Assembly (NCBI RefSeq): GCF_003286085.1
Contig: NW_020825294.1
Location: 9,486,001-9,550,000, forward strand
Length of the DNA: 64,000 nucleotides
Direction of reading: 5' to 3'
Source: Drosophila persimilis
Lineage: Eukaryota; Arthropoda; Insecta; Diptera; Drosophilidae
A program made the translations under genes and the position numbers. The notes under the pieces were generated by a model that did not search any database, was not told where the DNA came from, and saw only the letters and a program-made list of their open reading frames with translations. Positions 50,859 to 62,000 of the stretch are shown here, one piece after another. Position 1 is the stretch's first letter. Each line of letters opens with the position of its first letter.

Positions 50859-53800
50859 TGTAAACGGAAAATTGATTTTTCCCCATTCACACTATCGCTC
50901 TCTCGCTCTCTGTAACTTCTCTCGCTTTAAATTGCACCCAATTATTGTTAAATTATCGCTTTTTTCAATGTCAGCGCTTTGTTGTTGTTTCCTATGCACT
51001 TTTTAAGTGTTGGAAAGCGCTTCATACGCGTTAGTACATTTTAGTTGGTTATTTTTTAGCACTGATATTGAGCGCCAAATTTGAACCAGAGTTGGACATA
51101 ATTCTTCTCTTGCGTGCTGTTGTTCTTGAATACCAGAGAATTGGCACATTATGTGCTATGTATTTGTATTTAGAGCACGTTTTGGGCGATAAGCTAGGCT
51201 ATATCTCGCTCTGAGAGCGCAACACGTGCCCGCTCGGGTGATTTTTTGGGTTTTGTTTTGTTTTGCCTATCAAAACTAGTTTCCCGCCAAAGGCGTAGCC
51301 GTCATCGTAGTTGCTAAAATGGGGACCAAGGTTGCGTCTGGCCTTGTTGTGGGCCCCCGCCACTACCCCCCTGGCATACCACTGAGCAATGCGATAGCGT
51401 TAAGGTCTTAGTTGTTGTTTATTTGTTGTTTTCGCGATCTTTTCTTGTTGTTTACTAACAATCACAATGATTAACCGAAAAAATACGTACATATGTACAT
51501 ATCATATTTGTTTATATATTTAACAATGACGCATCATTAAGAAAAAAAATTTAAGTTAAAAGAGCTTAATGGGAATCCATAAAATTCTGTATCAGTCAGC
51601 AGTCAAAGGTGGATTACAGTTCATTCGCATTAAAAAAAAAAAAGAATCAAAAACCTGAACAAAATGGAAAATGCAATCAAATGAACACAGAACAACAAAA
51701 ATATTGACTACCTCCCGACTTTGCAGCTGCCACAAACAATAACAAGGCACTGTTACATCACGTGTTTTTAGCGTACAGAGTTATCAGTTGTCTACATCTA
51801 GCAAAAAATATGCCTCTGAGTTCTATGAGATGTTTGTAACGCAGAGGGGAAGGCAATTTAAACAGACATTTTATTTAGCTGTACTTATGGCCATACGACA
51901 TTAGACTTTGATAACTAACTACAAAGAGAGATGGCATTATGGGAAAAGCATGCACTGAGAGCAAGAGGAATGTGTGCAGTTGAGCTGCAGCAGAATGACC
52001 AAATTTTGATGGATTTTGTCACAAATAGAGCATCAGTTCTATGACTAATAGCCGGGAGACGTGTCGAAAGACGGCTACGAAAAATTATTTTGCGTTTTAT
52101 CTCTCATGCACATAGGGTATCAGTGCATTCGTTCCCCTTAGATTGTGAATGTTTCCCCTTGAACTTGTGGTTGAAACAAAAGTCAAAGGAAGTGCCCGCT
52201 CGATTGCAATTGTATTTTCTATTTTTATTTGATTTACTTTTTTCTATAGCGGTACATTCACCCTCGCCCAGGGGCACGAAGCTAATTGATTTGTTTCTGA
52301 TTAGAAAGCGCTGAGCTAGCTGTCTCTTTCTTGTCTACCGCCTAGAGTGCCTTTGTTCCCCGCTTTATGACGCGCATCGCATCGCATCCATTGCTGGCCT
52401 TGTTTTTATTGTTGCAATTTCGCTTTGAGTGTGTGCTTTTTTTTGCATTTTCGCCATAAGTGGAAATATTGATTGCTGTTGTTCTTTGCATTCTCTGCTT
52501 TCTGCTTTTGGGTGCGTCGTTGGTGCAATGTGTGGAGGGGAGGCAGATGGACAAACGGAAATTAAAAGCAAAAACAGAGCAAAAATCTTGAACGAAATCA
52601 AAGTAGTTGCCCAAAACTAACGGCATTTCAAAACGAAACGAGACCCGAATGGTTGCTCTAAAGTAACGGCACTAAAATACAGGTGTACAGAGGTACATAT
52701 GTATGTATGTGTGAGTGAATTATTCTAATGACATCAGCTGAGCGAAAATAATCGCACTGAGTGCTAAAAACTGGTTAATTAAGCTTGCCAGACGACACAC
52801 AAAGATTTGTGAGGCTGTATACATTATTTATAAGGCAATGCGAGACATCAGCTGTTGCGCATTTATGGGGTATAGGTGAATATGTGCCATTGTGTATGGC
52901 TGTACGTGTGTGTGTTTGTTTGGTACACTAAGCTACCAAATTGGAGAGTACAGAGATTCAAGCTGGAGAATCTTCAGTTCAAAACTTTTCCCTGTTTTGT
53001 TGTTTAGTGAAATGTGCCCTTCCCTCCTCGTCACACTTCATGCTTTAACTGTATTTCATAATATGCATGTCGTTCTTATTAGAACTGCTTGTTTGCATGT
53101 TCCAATAAACTACAAACACAAATGCAAATTACGCCCGCACACGCTAAAATAAATAAAGAATGACATACACATATACACAGATATCAGAGCAGTTACAGTT
53201 GAGCTATTAATGCTCGTATGACACTCACTAAATCATAGATTTATGTTGAAACGTTATTCAAATATTTTTTACAATTTCAGTAAAAATGTGTAGTGTAATA
53301 TGGTAACCACTTTAATAAAATCACTAGTTCACCAAAAACTAGTCCAGTAGCTTCAGTAAGTGTCATACAAAGACATCAATTGCACCGTCCCCCTCTAAAC
53401 TAACATCCCCCGCTCACACGAGCAGCTGTGTTTTGCCTTGGTGTCTTTTTTTTCGATTTGTAAAGAGCTGTTTGTATTTTGTTTTTCTTATTTTTTCGCC
53501 ATAGTGACCTTCTTTCTTGGAGCCCCAAGGCTTTTTGTCTTGTCAAATGGTAATTTATTATAATAACTTACGTAAAGTCCTGATTGAAATTCATTTGATA
53601 TGTGGCCATCGTTTTTGCTGATTCTTCCCTTTGCTGATTATATATCTCTATCTGTATCTGTATATCTTTCTGGTTTTTTGGGGATACAACACTTTCACTA
53701 GAGCTTATTATGTCCAGATTTATTGCACTTTCTCAACAGCGGAAATACACGAAAAAACACACGCACACAATCACCAGTACGCAGGCAGATGGAACTGCGT

Positions 53801-54473
53801 AGTGCTTCGGATCTGATTTTTTAGCAATTAAAATTCGTTTTCTGGTGGCGTTGTCTTTGTTTGTCTTTACAGCGACTGTTGTTTTTTTTTTCTATCAACA
53901 AATCAACAAACACACACACATTATTGGGGCTGCTAACTCTCTGCACGATTTAAACAATGGTGTATTGGACAAGAGGGTGAGTAAAAAGTACTAGAATATA
54001 CTCAAAAATACTACACTAAATATAAAAGTATGCAAGGTGTGTGAGCTAAACATGGTGTCAAAACGGCAAGCAAATTCACCCTCAGATTTATAGCCCCTCT
54101 ATTGGCGCCAAATTGGAATTGTTTCAAAGTTAATGAGTGACAAAGATTTAATTGCTAGTCAGTGGAATAAATGATGCAGGGAAGCATTTGAGACAGCTAA
54201 TACAAAAAAATAAACAATCTTTCTATATCCTATCTTCCTTAATATATCTTTACAAATTAAATTTAATGGATTGATGAAATTTATTAACTATACCATTATA
54301 CACCGATATACCGGAAATATACCTACAATAAAGCAAAATATATTATATACCCCAAAAACACGCACATTATTGGAGCTGGCTATCTTTGCAGACCTGCCAA
54401 CTTTCGCATTTATTTGTGCTGCCACCTGGCAGCATCGTTTGTGGCAGCGCTGGTAGCAACAATGAGACTCATT
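50859..54473. other. Non-coding region upstream of Ankle1
   Basis: AT-rich spacer; the first 200 bp should contain the Ankle1 5' untranslated region and promoter (CT-rich tract at about 50894-50912). No coding exon, RNA gene or transposon end was recognised up to the hAT element. Confidence 0.6.
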
Positions 54474-55022
54474 TAGCGTTGGGAAAAAATTGCTCATTTT
54501 GGTGAGCATGTTCACTTGTTCTTTATTAGTAAGTGAGTAAACTCACTCATATTGCTCACGTGCTCACTTAGACTGCTCGCATGCTCACGCGCGCACTTAG
54601 ATTGCTCACATGCTCACTTGCTCACTGTTCACGCACAGATCAGTAAGCACCATAGATTTTAACACAAATAAAATACGTTACATTTCATTTTTAACCAAAC
54701 ATTTATAACAACAAAAAAATTTCTATGTTTCCAAATTGCACTATACTTTCGAAGTATCGAATTAGCGACATACTGCATTTTCAAAAGAATAAACAGTTTT
54801 GCCGGTGATACAAGAAGTGTGAAGTAAAAGCAAATATGAGCAACAACTGCCAGAGCGCAAAATGCCCTATGAGGAGCAAAATTGCTCAAAAAGTGAGTAG
54901 AGAACAAGTCAGCAAAAATGAACAAGTGAACAAAAAATAACAGTTTCGAAGGAACATGTTCAGTTGCTCACTTAAGTGAACAACTCTTTTTTATTCACTC
55001 ACTCATGAGCAACACAACACTA
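54474..55022. mobile_element. Non-autonomous hAT transposon (MITE), 549 bp
   Basis: The left end is TAGCGTTGGG and the right end, read inward on the other strand, is TAGTGTTGTG; both continue to TTGCTCAT, so the terminal inverted repeats match at 7 of the first 8 bases and again further in. The element is flanked by a perfect 8-bp direct repeat GACTCATT at 54466-54473 and 55023-55030, the target-site duplication length of the hAT superfamily, and the ends fit the hAT TAGNG pattern. Multiple TGCTCAC words crowd the ends, like the subterminal transposase-binding repeats of hAT elements. The middle is AT-rich and encodes no transposase, so it must have moved in trans. Confidence 0.88.
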
Positions 55023-55368
55023 GACTCATTCCATATACACTTCCGTTTCAATCGTTTTACTTACGTTTTTTAATTCAATTTTTTGTTGACCTTTTTAGTT
55101 TAGACCTTATTTTAGACACAATTCAATAAATAAGAGTACTTAAAATAAGCTTATCGATAAACTCTACGAAAATTATTAATCTTGATGAATTTTAGCGCAG
55201 TTCAGGTGAAAGATGCCGTGATCTTTTGCTTAAGTAAAGATAATGGATAGGATGGATCTACAAGAGTAATTACTGCTATTATTATTTTTATCATTTTCAG
55301 CGGCTTAACTCAAGTTGTTATCCAGTTTAAATAGATGGGAATTTAAGTGGGCTCAGTTCGGTTTTTCA

Positions 55369-55490
55369 TCGGTATATTTAAGGTATATTTTGAAAATGAG
55401 ACCCTATATTTGGGTATATTTCTGAGGTAAATTTGATTGATAAGTCGGCGGTCACACTGTTAAAGAGTTTGCGACCGAATCAATCTATTA
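55369..55490 (+). promoter_or_regulatory. Motif 1/Motif 6 promoter module, copy 1
   Basis: Contains CGGTATATTT, GGGTATATTTCTGAGG, GATAAGTC and, at 55449-55459, CGGTCACACTG, followed by GCGACCGAAT. CGGTCACACTG matches fly core-promoter Motif 1 (YGGTCACACTR, bound by M1BP) and GTATATTT the Motif 6 core, a pair known from fly housekeeping promoters. It lies 560 bp before the Rsf-1 start codon. Confidence 0.65.
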
Positions 55491-55674
55491 AATTTCATTT
55501 TCGACGGCATATAGAAATCCAATAAAAGCAAGTATTAAGAATAGGCCAGTTAAGTAGAAAATTAATTCATCAATCGTATAAAATTATGTGCGCATGGCTA
55601 AATGTGCAATATATCTAGTAATATTCCACGGAATATCAATAACAAGGAATATGTATAATAGAACTTGAACTCGT

Positions 55675-55795
55675 CAGTATATTTATGGCATATTTTTTAA
55701 ATTAAACGCATTATTTTGCTATATTTCTGAGGGTCGGACAGTATATTTTGTCGATAAGTCCGCGGTCACACTGTTGAAGAGCGACCGAATTGTTT
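55675..55795 (+). promoter_or_regulatory. Motif 1/Motif 6 promoter module, copy 2
   Basis: The same block order as copy 1: TCAGTATATTT (an exact Motif 6 match), CTATATTTCTGAGGG, GATAAGTC, CGGTCACACTG at 55763-55773, GCGACCGAAT. It is 250 bp before the Rsf-1 start codon and is the likelier promoter of that gene; transcription should start within a few tens of bases of the Motif 1 site. Confidence 0.7.
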
Positions 55796-56022
55796 TCTTT
55801 TGTTTTAAAGCACGAATTTAATATGTAAAAGGACAAATTTGGATTCACAAATATGACAAATTGATGCAATACAGTGATGTGCAATAAAAACGCTTAAAAC
55901 TTAGACAAATGCCATGTCATTTTAGTGTAAATAATTCGATTTTATCCGTGTAGTATATACCCAAAGATTTCTTTCGTGTGCTACAAGAAATTTTCTCGGT
56001 CCGTTTCGGGGACGCATGAAAA

Positions 56023-59000
56023 ATGGCGGCGTCCTCAGCTACGGCTGCAGCGGCGACCACAATACCAACAGAGGCAATAACAGAGGAATGTAAAGATGAG
56101 GATGCCCTGAGCACTACACTGCATTCATGTGCAAATGATCCTGACTTTGCAGTAATTTGTGCGTTTTTGCAAAAATTCGCCAAAGATTTGGGCCTGATTT
56201 TGCCGAATTTTAAGCATTTGCAGGAGTGGTTGACAAACAACGATGAAGGTGAGTGCAAGTGTGTGAGTGAGTGTCAAGTGTTATGTGTGTTTGTGAGAGA
56301 GAACGAGAGCAGAATTGAATCAGCGTTTTTGCTTCTAAAAATTAAATTTAACAAAAGGAAAAACTTTATTAGTCAAGTTATATAAAAGCTGCATAAATTT
56401 GAGGTGGCTTTTCATGAGAAATTTGTGTGTTGTCCATAATTTGTAATTGCTTGGGAAATACCAGCTAATTTTTGCTCTCTCTTTTGACAACACTCATTGA
56501 AAGAGAGAGCTGTAATTCGTGTGTTTGTGTAGTAATTGCATTAGTAAAGCAGTAAGAGCGAGATCGCGGTGAAGTAAGTGCATTAGTAAAACAGAGAGTG
56601 AGAGAGAGAGGTGAGAACAGTAAAAGAGAGCGAGCTGCAGTGTTGCATTTGTGAATGAAAGAGAAATCGTTGCAGAGTTGCACAAACAAATAAGAGAATT
56701 AAATGAATAATAAATAATACATTTGTAATCATATTAAAGTTCCTGAACTGAAGGATTTGCATATCAAACTCCTGCGAAAGACCCGCAAAACGGTGCACGA
56801 GAAGAGCTGGGAATCGGCGCTCAGTAAATTCTGTTTCGGATATTCTCTCCAAGATGCCTGGGAAATCGAACGTTTTGGCTATAAAAACTCGAGCCTAAAA
56901 GTCAAACTAAGGATATTTCGGGTAAGATCAATCCCCACCCCTCAATATACCATATATCTAAAATTTCTTACCATTTTTAGGAACTCCTGGAGAGCCAATT
57001 CGAGCGCAATGTCAAATTTCGTGCCCACATACTCACGCAGAATTCCAATACCCTGCGATCGGAGCCTATTGGTCGTGATCGACTGGGGCACGCCTACTGG
57101 TTGACCCAGGATGATGACTGCAATCTGCGCATCTATCAGGAGCATCTGGATGAGGAGATCTGGCAGGTGGTGGCCACCAATAGGGATGAATTTGTGAATC
57201 TAATAGCCAGGCTGCGTGGCAATGAGGTGGTGCTGCCCTCCAAGGATATTGGCGAGGCGGATGAGGACACGAGCAGCAGTAATAGTTGCCCTGCCAAGCC
57301 CCCACCACCCGAGGAGAAGGAAGAAGAGGACGACAATGAAGGCGAGGGAGAGGAAGAGGACGAGGAGCAGGCGAAGCCACAAATCAAGCAGGAGCCAGCG
57401 AAATTGGTGCCCAATTTGAAGATCAAACTGCGCTCTCCCGATCAAGACGAACAAAAGGCCAAAAGGGTCAAGGTAAGTATATTAGATAGTGCCTTGAATC
57501 GGCAATACCTTATTCTATGTTCGTTTTGTTTTTCAGCCACTGCTCATCACACAAACAAAACTGGGAGGCAGCTGCTCACCCGCTCCTGCCAAGAAACGTT
57601 CCATTGAGGATGTGGAGCGCAGTCCCACAGAATCGCTGGAGGAGCAACAAAAGAAACATCGGCCCACATTGTTGGACACCAAACGCATCAAAAAACCAAG
57701 CCGCTACGAAAGCACAAAGGATGAAAACGATGCCGAATCGGGCGAGGAGGAGGAAGATGACGACTCGGAACTGGATGAGGCCGAAGAAGAGGAGGGCAGT
57801 GGAGATGATGATGATGATGACGATATCGACAGTGCTGCAGCGGATATCGAAGAGGATGACGAAGAAGAAGACGAGGACGAAGTGGGCGAAGCCATTGAAG
57901 AGCCCACCATGACGGTGAGCGGCCAGGGATCAGGCAGCGACTGTGATGCCACTCCCTACCCGAACGATGGCATTTTCCTAAACAATTTCGATCACGAAAC
58001 GGACGACAATGTACTGGAGCTGAGTGAAACCATCGAGGAGGCTGTCATCCATGTCATGGGCATGGGCAGTGGCGCCGAGTGTCTCGTGGGAAATGGCAAA
58101 AACGAAGCTCCTGCGGAAGATCCAGCGGCGGCGACAGCGGCGTCCCCACCAACGCATTCTGAGCCAAAGGCCACATTTTTTTTCGGTGAACCCGGCTGCC
58201 TGAAGCTGAGTCCCATTAAGCAAACACCAAAGCAGGAAGCGAAACGAAGCATTTTCGATAGTCTAAACGAGGAGAAGACCAACGGGGAGAGAGAAGGCAC
58301 CAGCACCAGAGAGGGAACACCACCACGCAACGGCAGTGACCGCAAGGAGGAGCCCCAAACCGCAGAGGAGGCAGCAGCCAAAACGGACAACGAAACAAAG
58401 GAAATCTCAGAAGAAGCTGGGGATGAAGAGCCCCAGGAAGCAGCAAGCACAGAACAGCCAGACTACAAGATCAAAGTGATTGAAACGAATGAGAAAATCT
58501 CCAAAGCAATCGAAGAAAATGCAACAACACTAAAAGATGACATTAAAGAAAGCAAAGCGAATAATACAATTGAAAAAGAGTTGGAAAATCACTCGGAAAA
58601 TGAGTCAACTCCAGAGAAAGAAGCTTCGGCATGCAGCAAAGGGTCTGTGGAAGTCATTAAGAGTCCTAAAGGCAGCTCAAACGCTAATGAAACCAAGGAA
58701 ACTCAACCTGAAGCAATTGCTAACGATAATGGGCCAGTTCCAACAGAAATTGAGGTCTCCAAAGTCGTTAAACCTTTATTAACTGATAAGGAATCGGCTA
58801 AAAGCAGCTTAGAATTGGCCAAAATCTGTGTTGAAAATGTTAAAAGCAGCCCTGAAACGATTAAAAGCAGCCCTGAAACGATTCAAAGCAGTGCTAAAAC
58901 GGTTAAGAGCAGCTCTGAAACGCCTAAAAGCAGCCCTGAAACAGTTAGAACCACTTCTGAAGCTATTAAAAGCTGTGCAAACGCTATTTCGAATAAAACG

Positions 59001-62000
59001 GAACAAAGCAATGCAAAACAAACCGAAAATGAAGCCATAGATGGGGAAAAACAGGTTGAGAAAGATTGCGAAACGGTTAAAAGTGATTTAAAAACCTTTG
59101 TGGAGGATTCCAAGAAGATTTCAGATGATTCCAAAGTGAAAACTAGCAACGAGAAGGAATCTGTTGCCCCTGCAGCCACTAGCCTATACAAAACTGATAC
59201 TGAAAAGTCCATAAAGGCTGAGGAAACATCCCCAGAACCGGTTAAGGAAACGGTTGATGGGACTCTGCCTCTAAACAGCAGAAAAACCTTTCCAAAAGAC
59301 AATAATTCCACATTGCCGCCCAAGGAGCAGACTAAGATCGTAGCCGAAACAGTTATGCCCACAGAGCAGTCTAAAAGTGTCGCCGAAGCGGTTATGCCTC
59401 CCAAAGAGCAGCCTAAAACCATCCCCGAATCGGTTATGCTCCTGAAAGAGCCGCCTAAACCCCTTTCCGAACCGGCTACAACCGAAAAGAAGTCCGAAAC
59501 TAGCAATAATGGCTCTCACGATAAAGAAAAGCCATCCGAAAATATACAAAGTGATTTGCCTAGCACTTCCAAGGCCCCAATCCCTAATCCTAACAATGAA
59601 GGCAAATCTCTGACAGGGGAAGCTCCAGCTGTAGAATCTGTACCTAAACTCGCTCTATCAACCAATATCAAGCCGTCGTCTGTTCTGCCCAACCGCAAGC
59701 GACGTCTCAATGACTTTGTGCCCGCTCCCGTCCGACCATCCACCTCCGAAAGCGAAGTGGATGCCCAGCAGCCCGAGGAGGAAGATGCTGATGCCCTGGA
59801 TGATCTGGATGTGGGGGGAAAACGCATTAAGATGCGCCCCAAGAGCTCAAATGTGGAGGCACGTCGCAAATTTGAGGCCCAAAAGACACTGGTCGAGGAG
59901 ACGACCTCCTCCAGCGGCGAAGAAGATCCACGCAGTCGACGCAAGATTATAGCTCCCAAGAGGCACTTGGAGAAGGCACCCGTGACCAAACAGAAGCCAA
60001 CTCTCGCCGAGATTATCGAAAAGAAACTCAAGAAAACGCCCGAAAAGGTGCCAGAGTTCCTGCCCGAAAAATTGCCAGAAAAGGAGCCCGACAAGGTGCT
60101 CGATAAGCCCACAGAACCGGCGCCGACGACTATGACTCTGCCGGAGAGCATGCCACCGCCTATTAGAGAAGCTACTCCAGCCGCCCCATCCTTCAGTCAT
60201 CCCAAGAAATCGCCGATAACAAAGCCACTGAAGAAGAACCTGCTCACGCAGATGCGGCAGGAGGAGAGCGACGAGGAGGCCATACCCAGGAAGCGTACGA
60301 ATAGCGAAACAGTAGCGCCCACAGTTCCTCCCGTACCTGCACCGCCGCCACTTGCTGTCCTGGAAGAGCGTCAACGCAAGCGTCGCAGCAGCGAGGATGC
60401 CAAGGATTCCAAGGAATCATCGGGCAGCGAGGCACCCCCGGCTGTTAGCGAGAAATTGAAACGCAACAACGAGCAGGACATCGAGGAAGAAGCGGATCAG
60501 ACGGCACGAGCCAAGGAAAAGCATCTCCAAACCAACCAAAAGCTTCCATCGCCTTCTCTTCCAGTCAAGGAGAAGATTGTGTCAGAACCACCTATCAAGC
60601 AGAGGGATCCGTCTCCGCCACCAGCCACGAAGAGACCTTTGGTGCTGCCTCCATCTAAAGAAAAGTCTCCGCCAGCCAAAGAGACAGACGAAGCTTTGGC
60701 GACAGACACAGTCAAGGATAAGGGTGTGCTACCCTCTCCTTCCAAGGAGAAGGCTCCTTCGCCGCCAGCAGCAAAGGAGAAGGCACCGCCACCCGCTAAG
60801 AAAAGGTCTGTGTCGCCAGCACGAGCCTCGGCGAAGGAAACGTCACCGCCACCAGCAAACGAGAAGATCCCAATCATAGAGGCTCCAGTGGCACCGCCAA
60901 CAATGGTGAAGGCTCCTCCAACGCTACCGGCAGTCAAGGAGAGGTCGCCAACCCCAGCCGATGTCAAAGAAAAAATTTCAGTCCCAGCACAGGTGAAAGA
61001 GAAGACACCAGTGGCAGTGCAAGAGAAAGAAAAGGATCCAGTGCCAGCCCAGATCAAAGAGAAGACCCCATCGCCACCACAAAGTCTTCCAGTCAAAGAG
61101 ACAACGCCGCCGCTGCCCTCAAAGGAGAGTTCCTCCCCTCCTGAAGGCTCTGCTCGTCGTTCAGGGCGTCGGGGTGGGGCAGCAGTCGTTTATTCCGAAC
61201 TGCCGCAACCCAAACGAACGCGCGGCGGAGGAGCCAAGGAGAAACCCATGCCAGAAGCAAAGCCAGAAGTGAAGCACGAATCCGACGAAGAGCAGGATGA
61301 TGAGGATACTGAAGAGCTCCCCAAAGTGGCTACCAAATTGAAGACTCAAATAAAAACAGAAACTGCAGTGAAAAAGGAGGAACCTCTTCCTAAAAAACCC
61401 CTCAAAGAGCAGGAACCCTCACCGAAAAAGCCCCTCAAAGAGGAACCCCTCAAAGAGCAGGCACTCCCGGAACCAGACGACCCCTTAAATGAGGAATGCA
61501 ACGATATGGATCCCCTGGAAAGTGAGTCAAAAGTCAGCGAAACCAAGGAAGAAGAGCCAGCATCTGCGAAGCCAGTGGGACGTGGACGTGGTCCGCGCAA
61601 GAAGCGAGATGTGGACACCACGAACATCATTGAATGCGTCGACTCTGAGACGCCAGTGCGTCAGTCGCGACGCATTGCCCAGCAGAAGATCAAGGAGGAG
61701 GCCGAGCGCCGCAAGCAGGAGGAAGTGGCCCTGCGGTCCATGAAGCAGGAGCTCAAGAAGAAAAAGAAGGCCCAAAAAGAAACAGATCCTACGGTCCCAG
61801 AGCCTTCGAGGAGCGAGGAGGAGGAGGACGAGTCATCCGAGGCCAGCGAAGCGGAGGAGGCTAAAAAGAAGAAAAAGAAGCTGCCGGGCAAAGACGGTTG
61901 GTCCTCGGACTCGGATCAACAGGCGGACAGCGAGGAGGAGGAAGAGGAACCACCGCACTACGACACGGACCCTGGGTCTCCGCTCTTCCGTTCGGATCAT

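Noticed and set aside
50016-50915. Plus-strand ORF of 299 aa opposite Ankle1
   Set aside because: It lies entirely antisense to the ankyrin and linker part of Ankle1 and has no recognisable domain; the minus strand has three conserved domains.
54659-54925. 88-aa minus-strand ORF inside the hAT element as a transposase remnant
   Set aside because: No hAT dimerisation or catalytic motif is visible; the composition is that of AT-rich filler.
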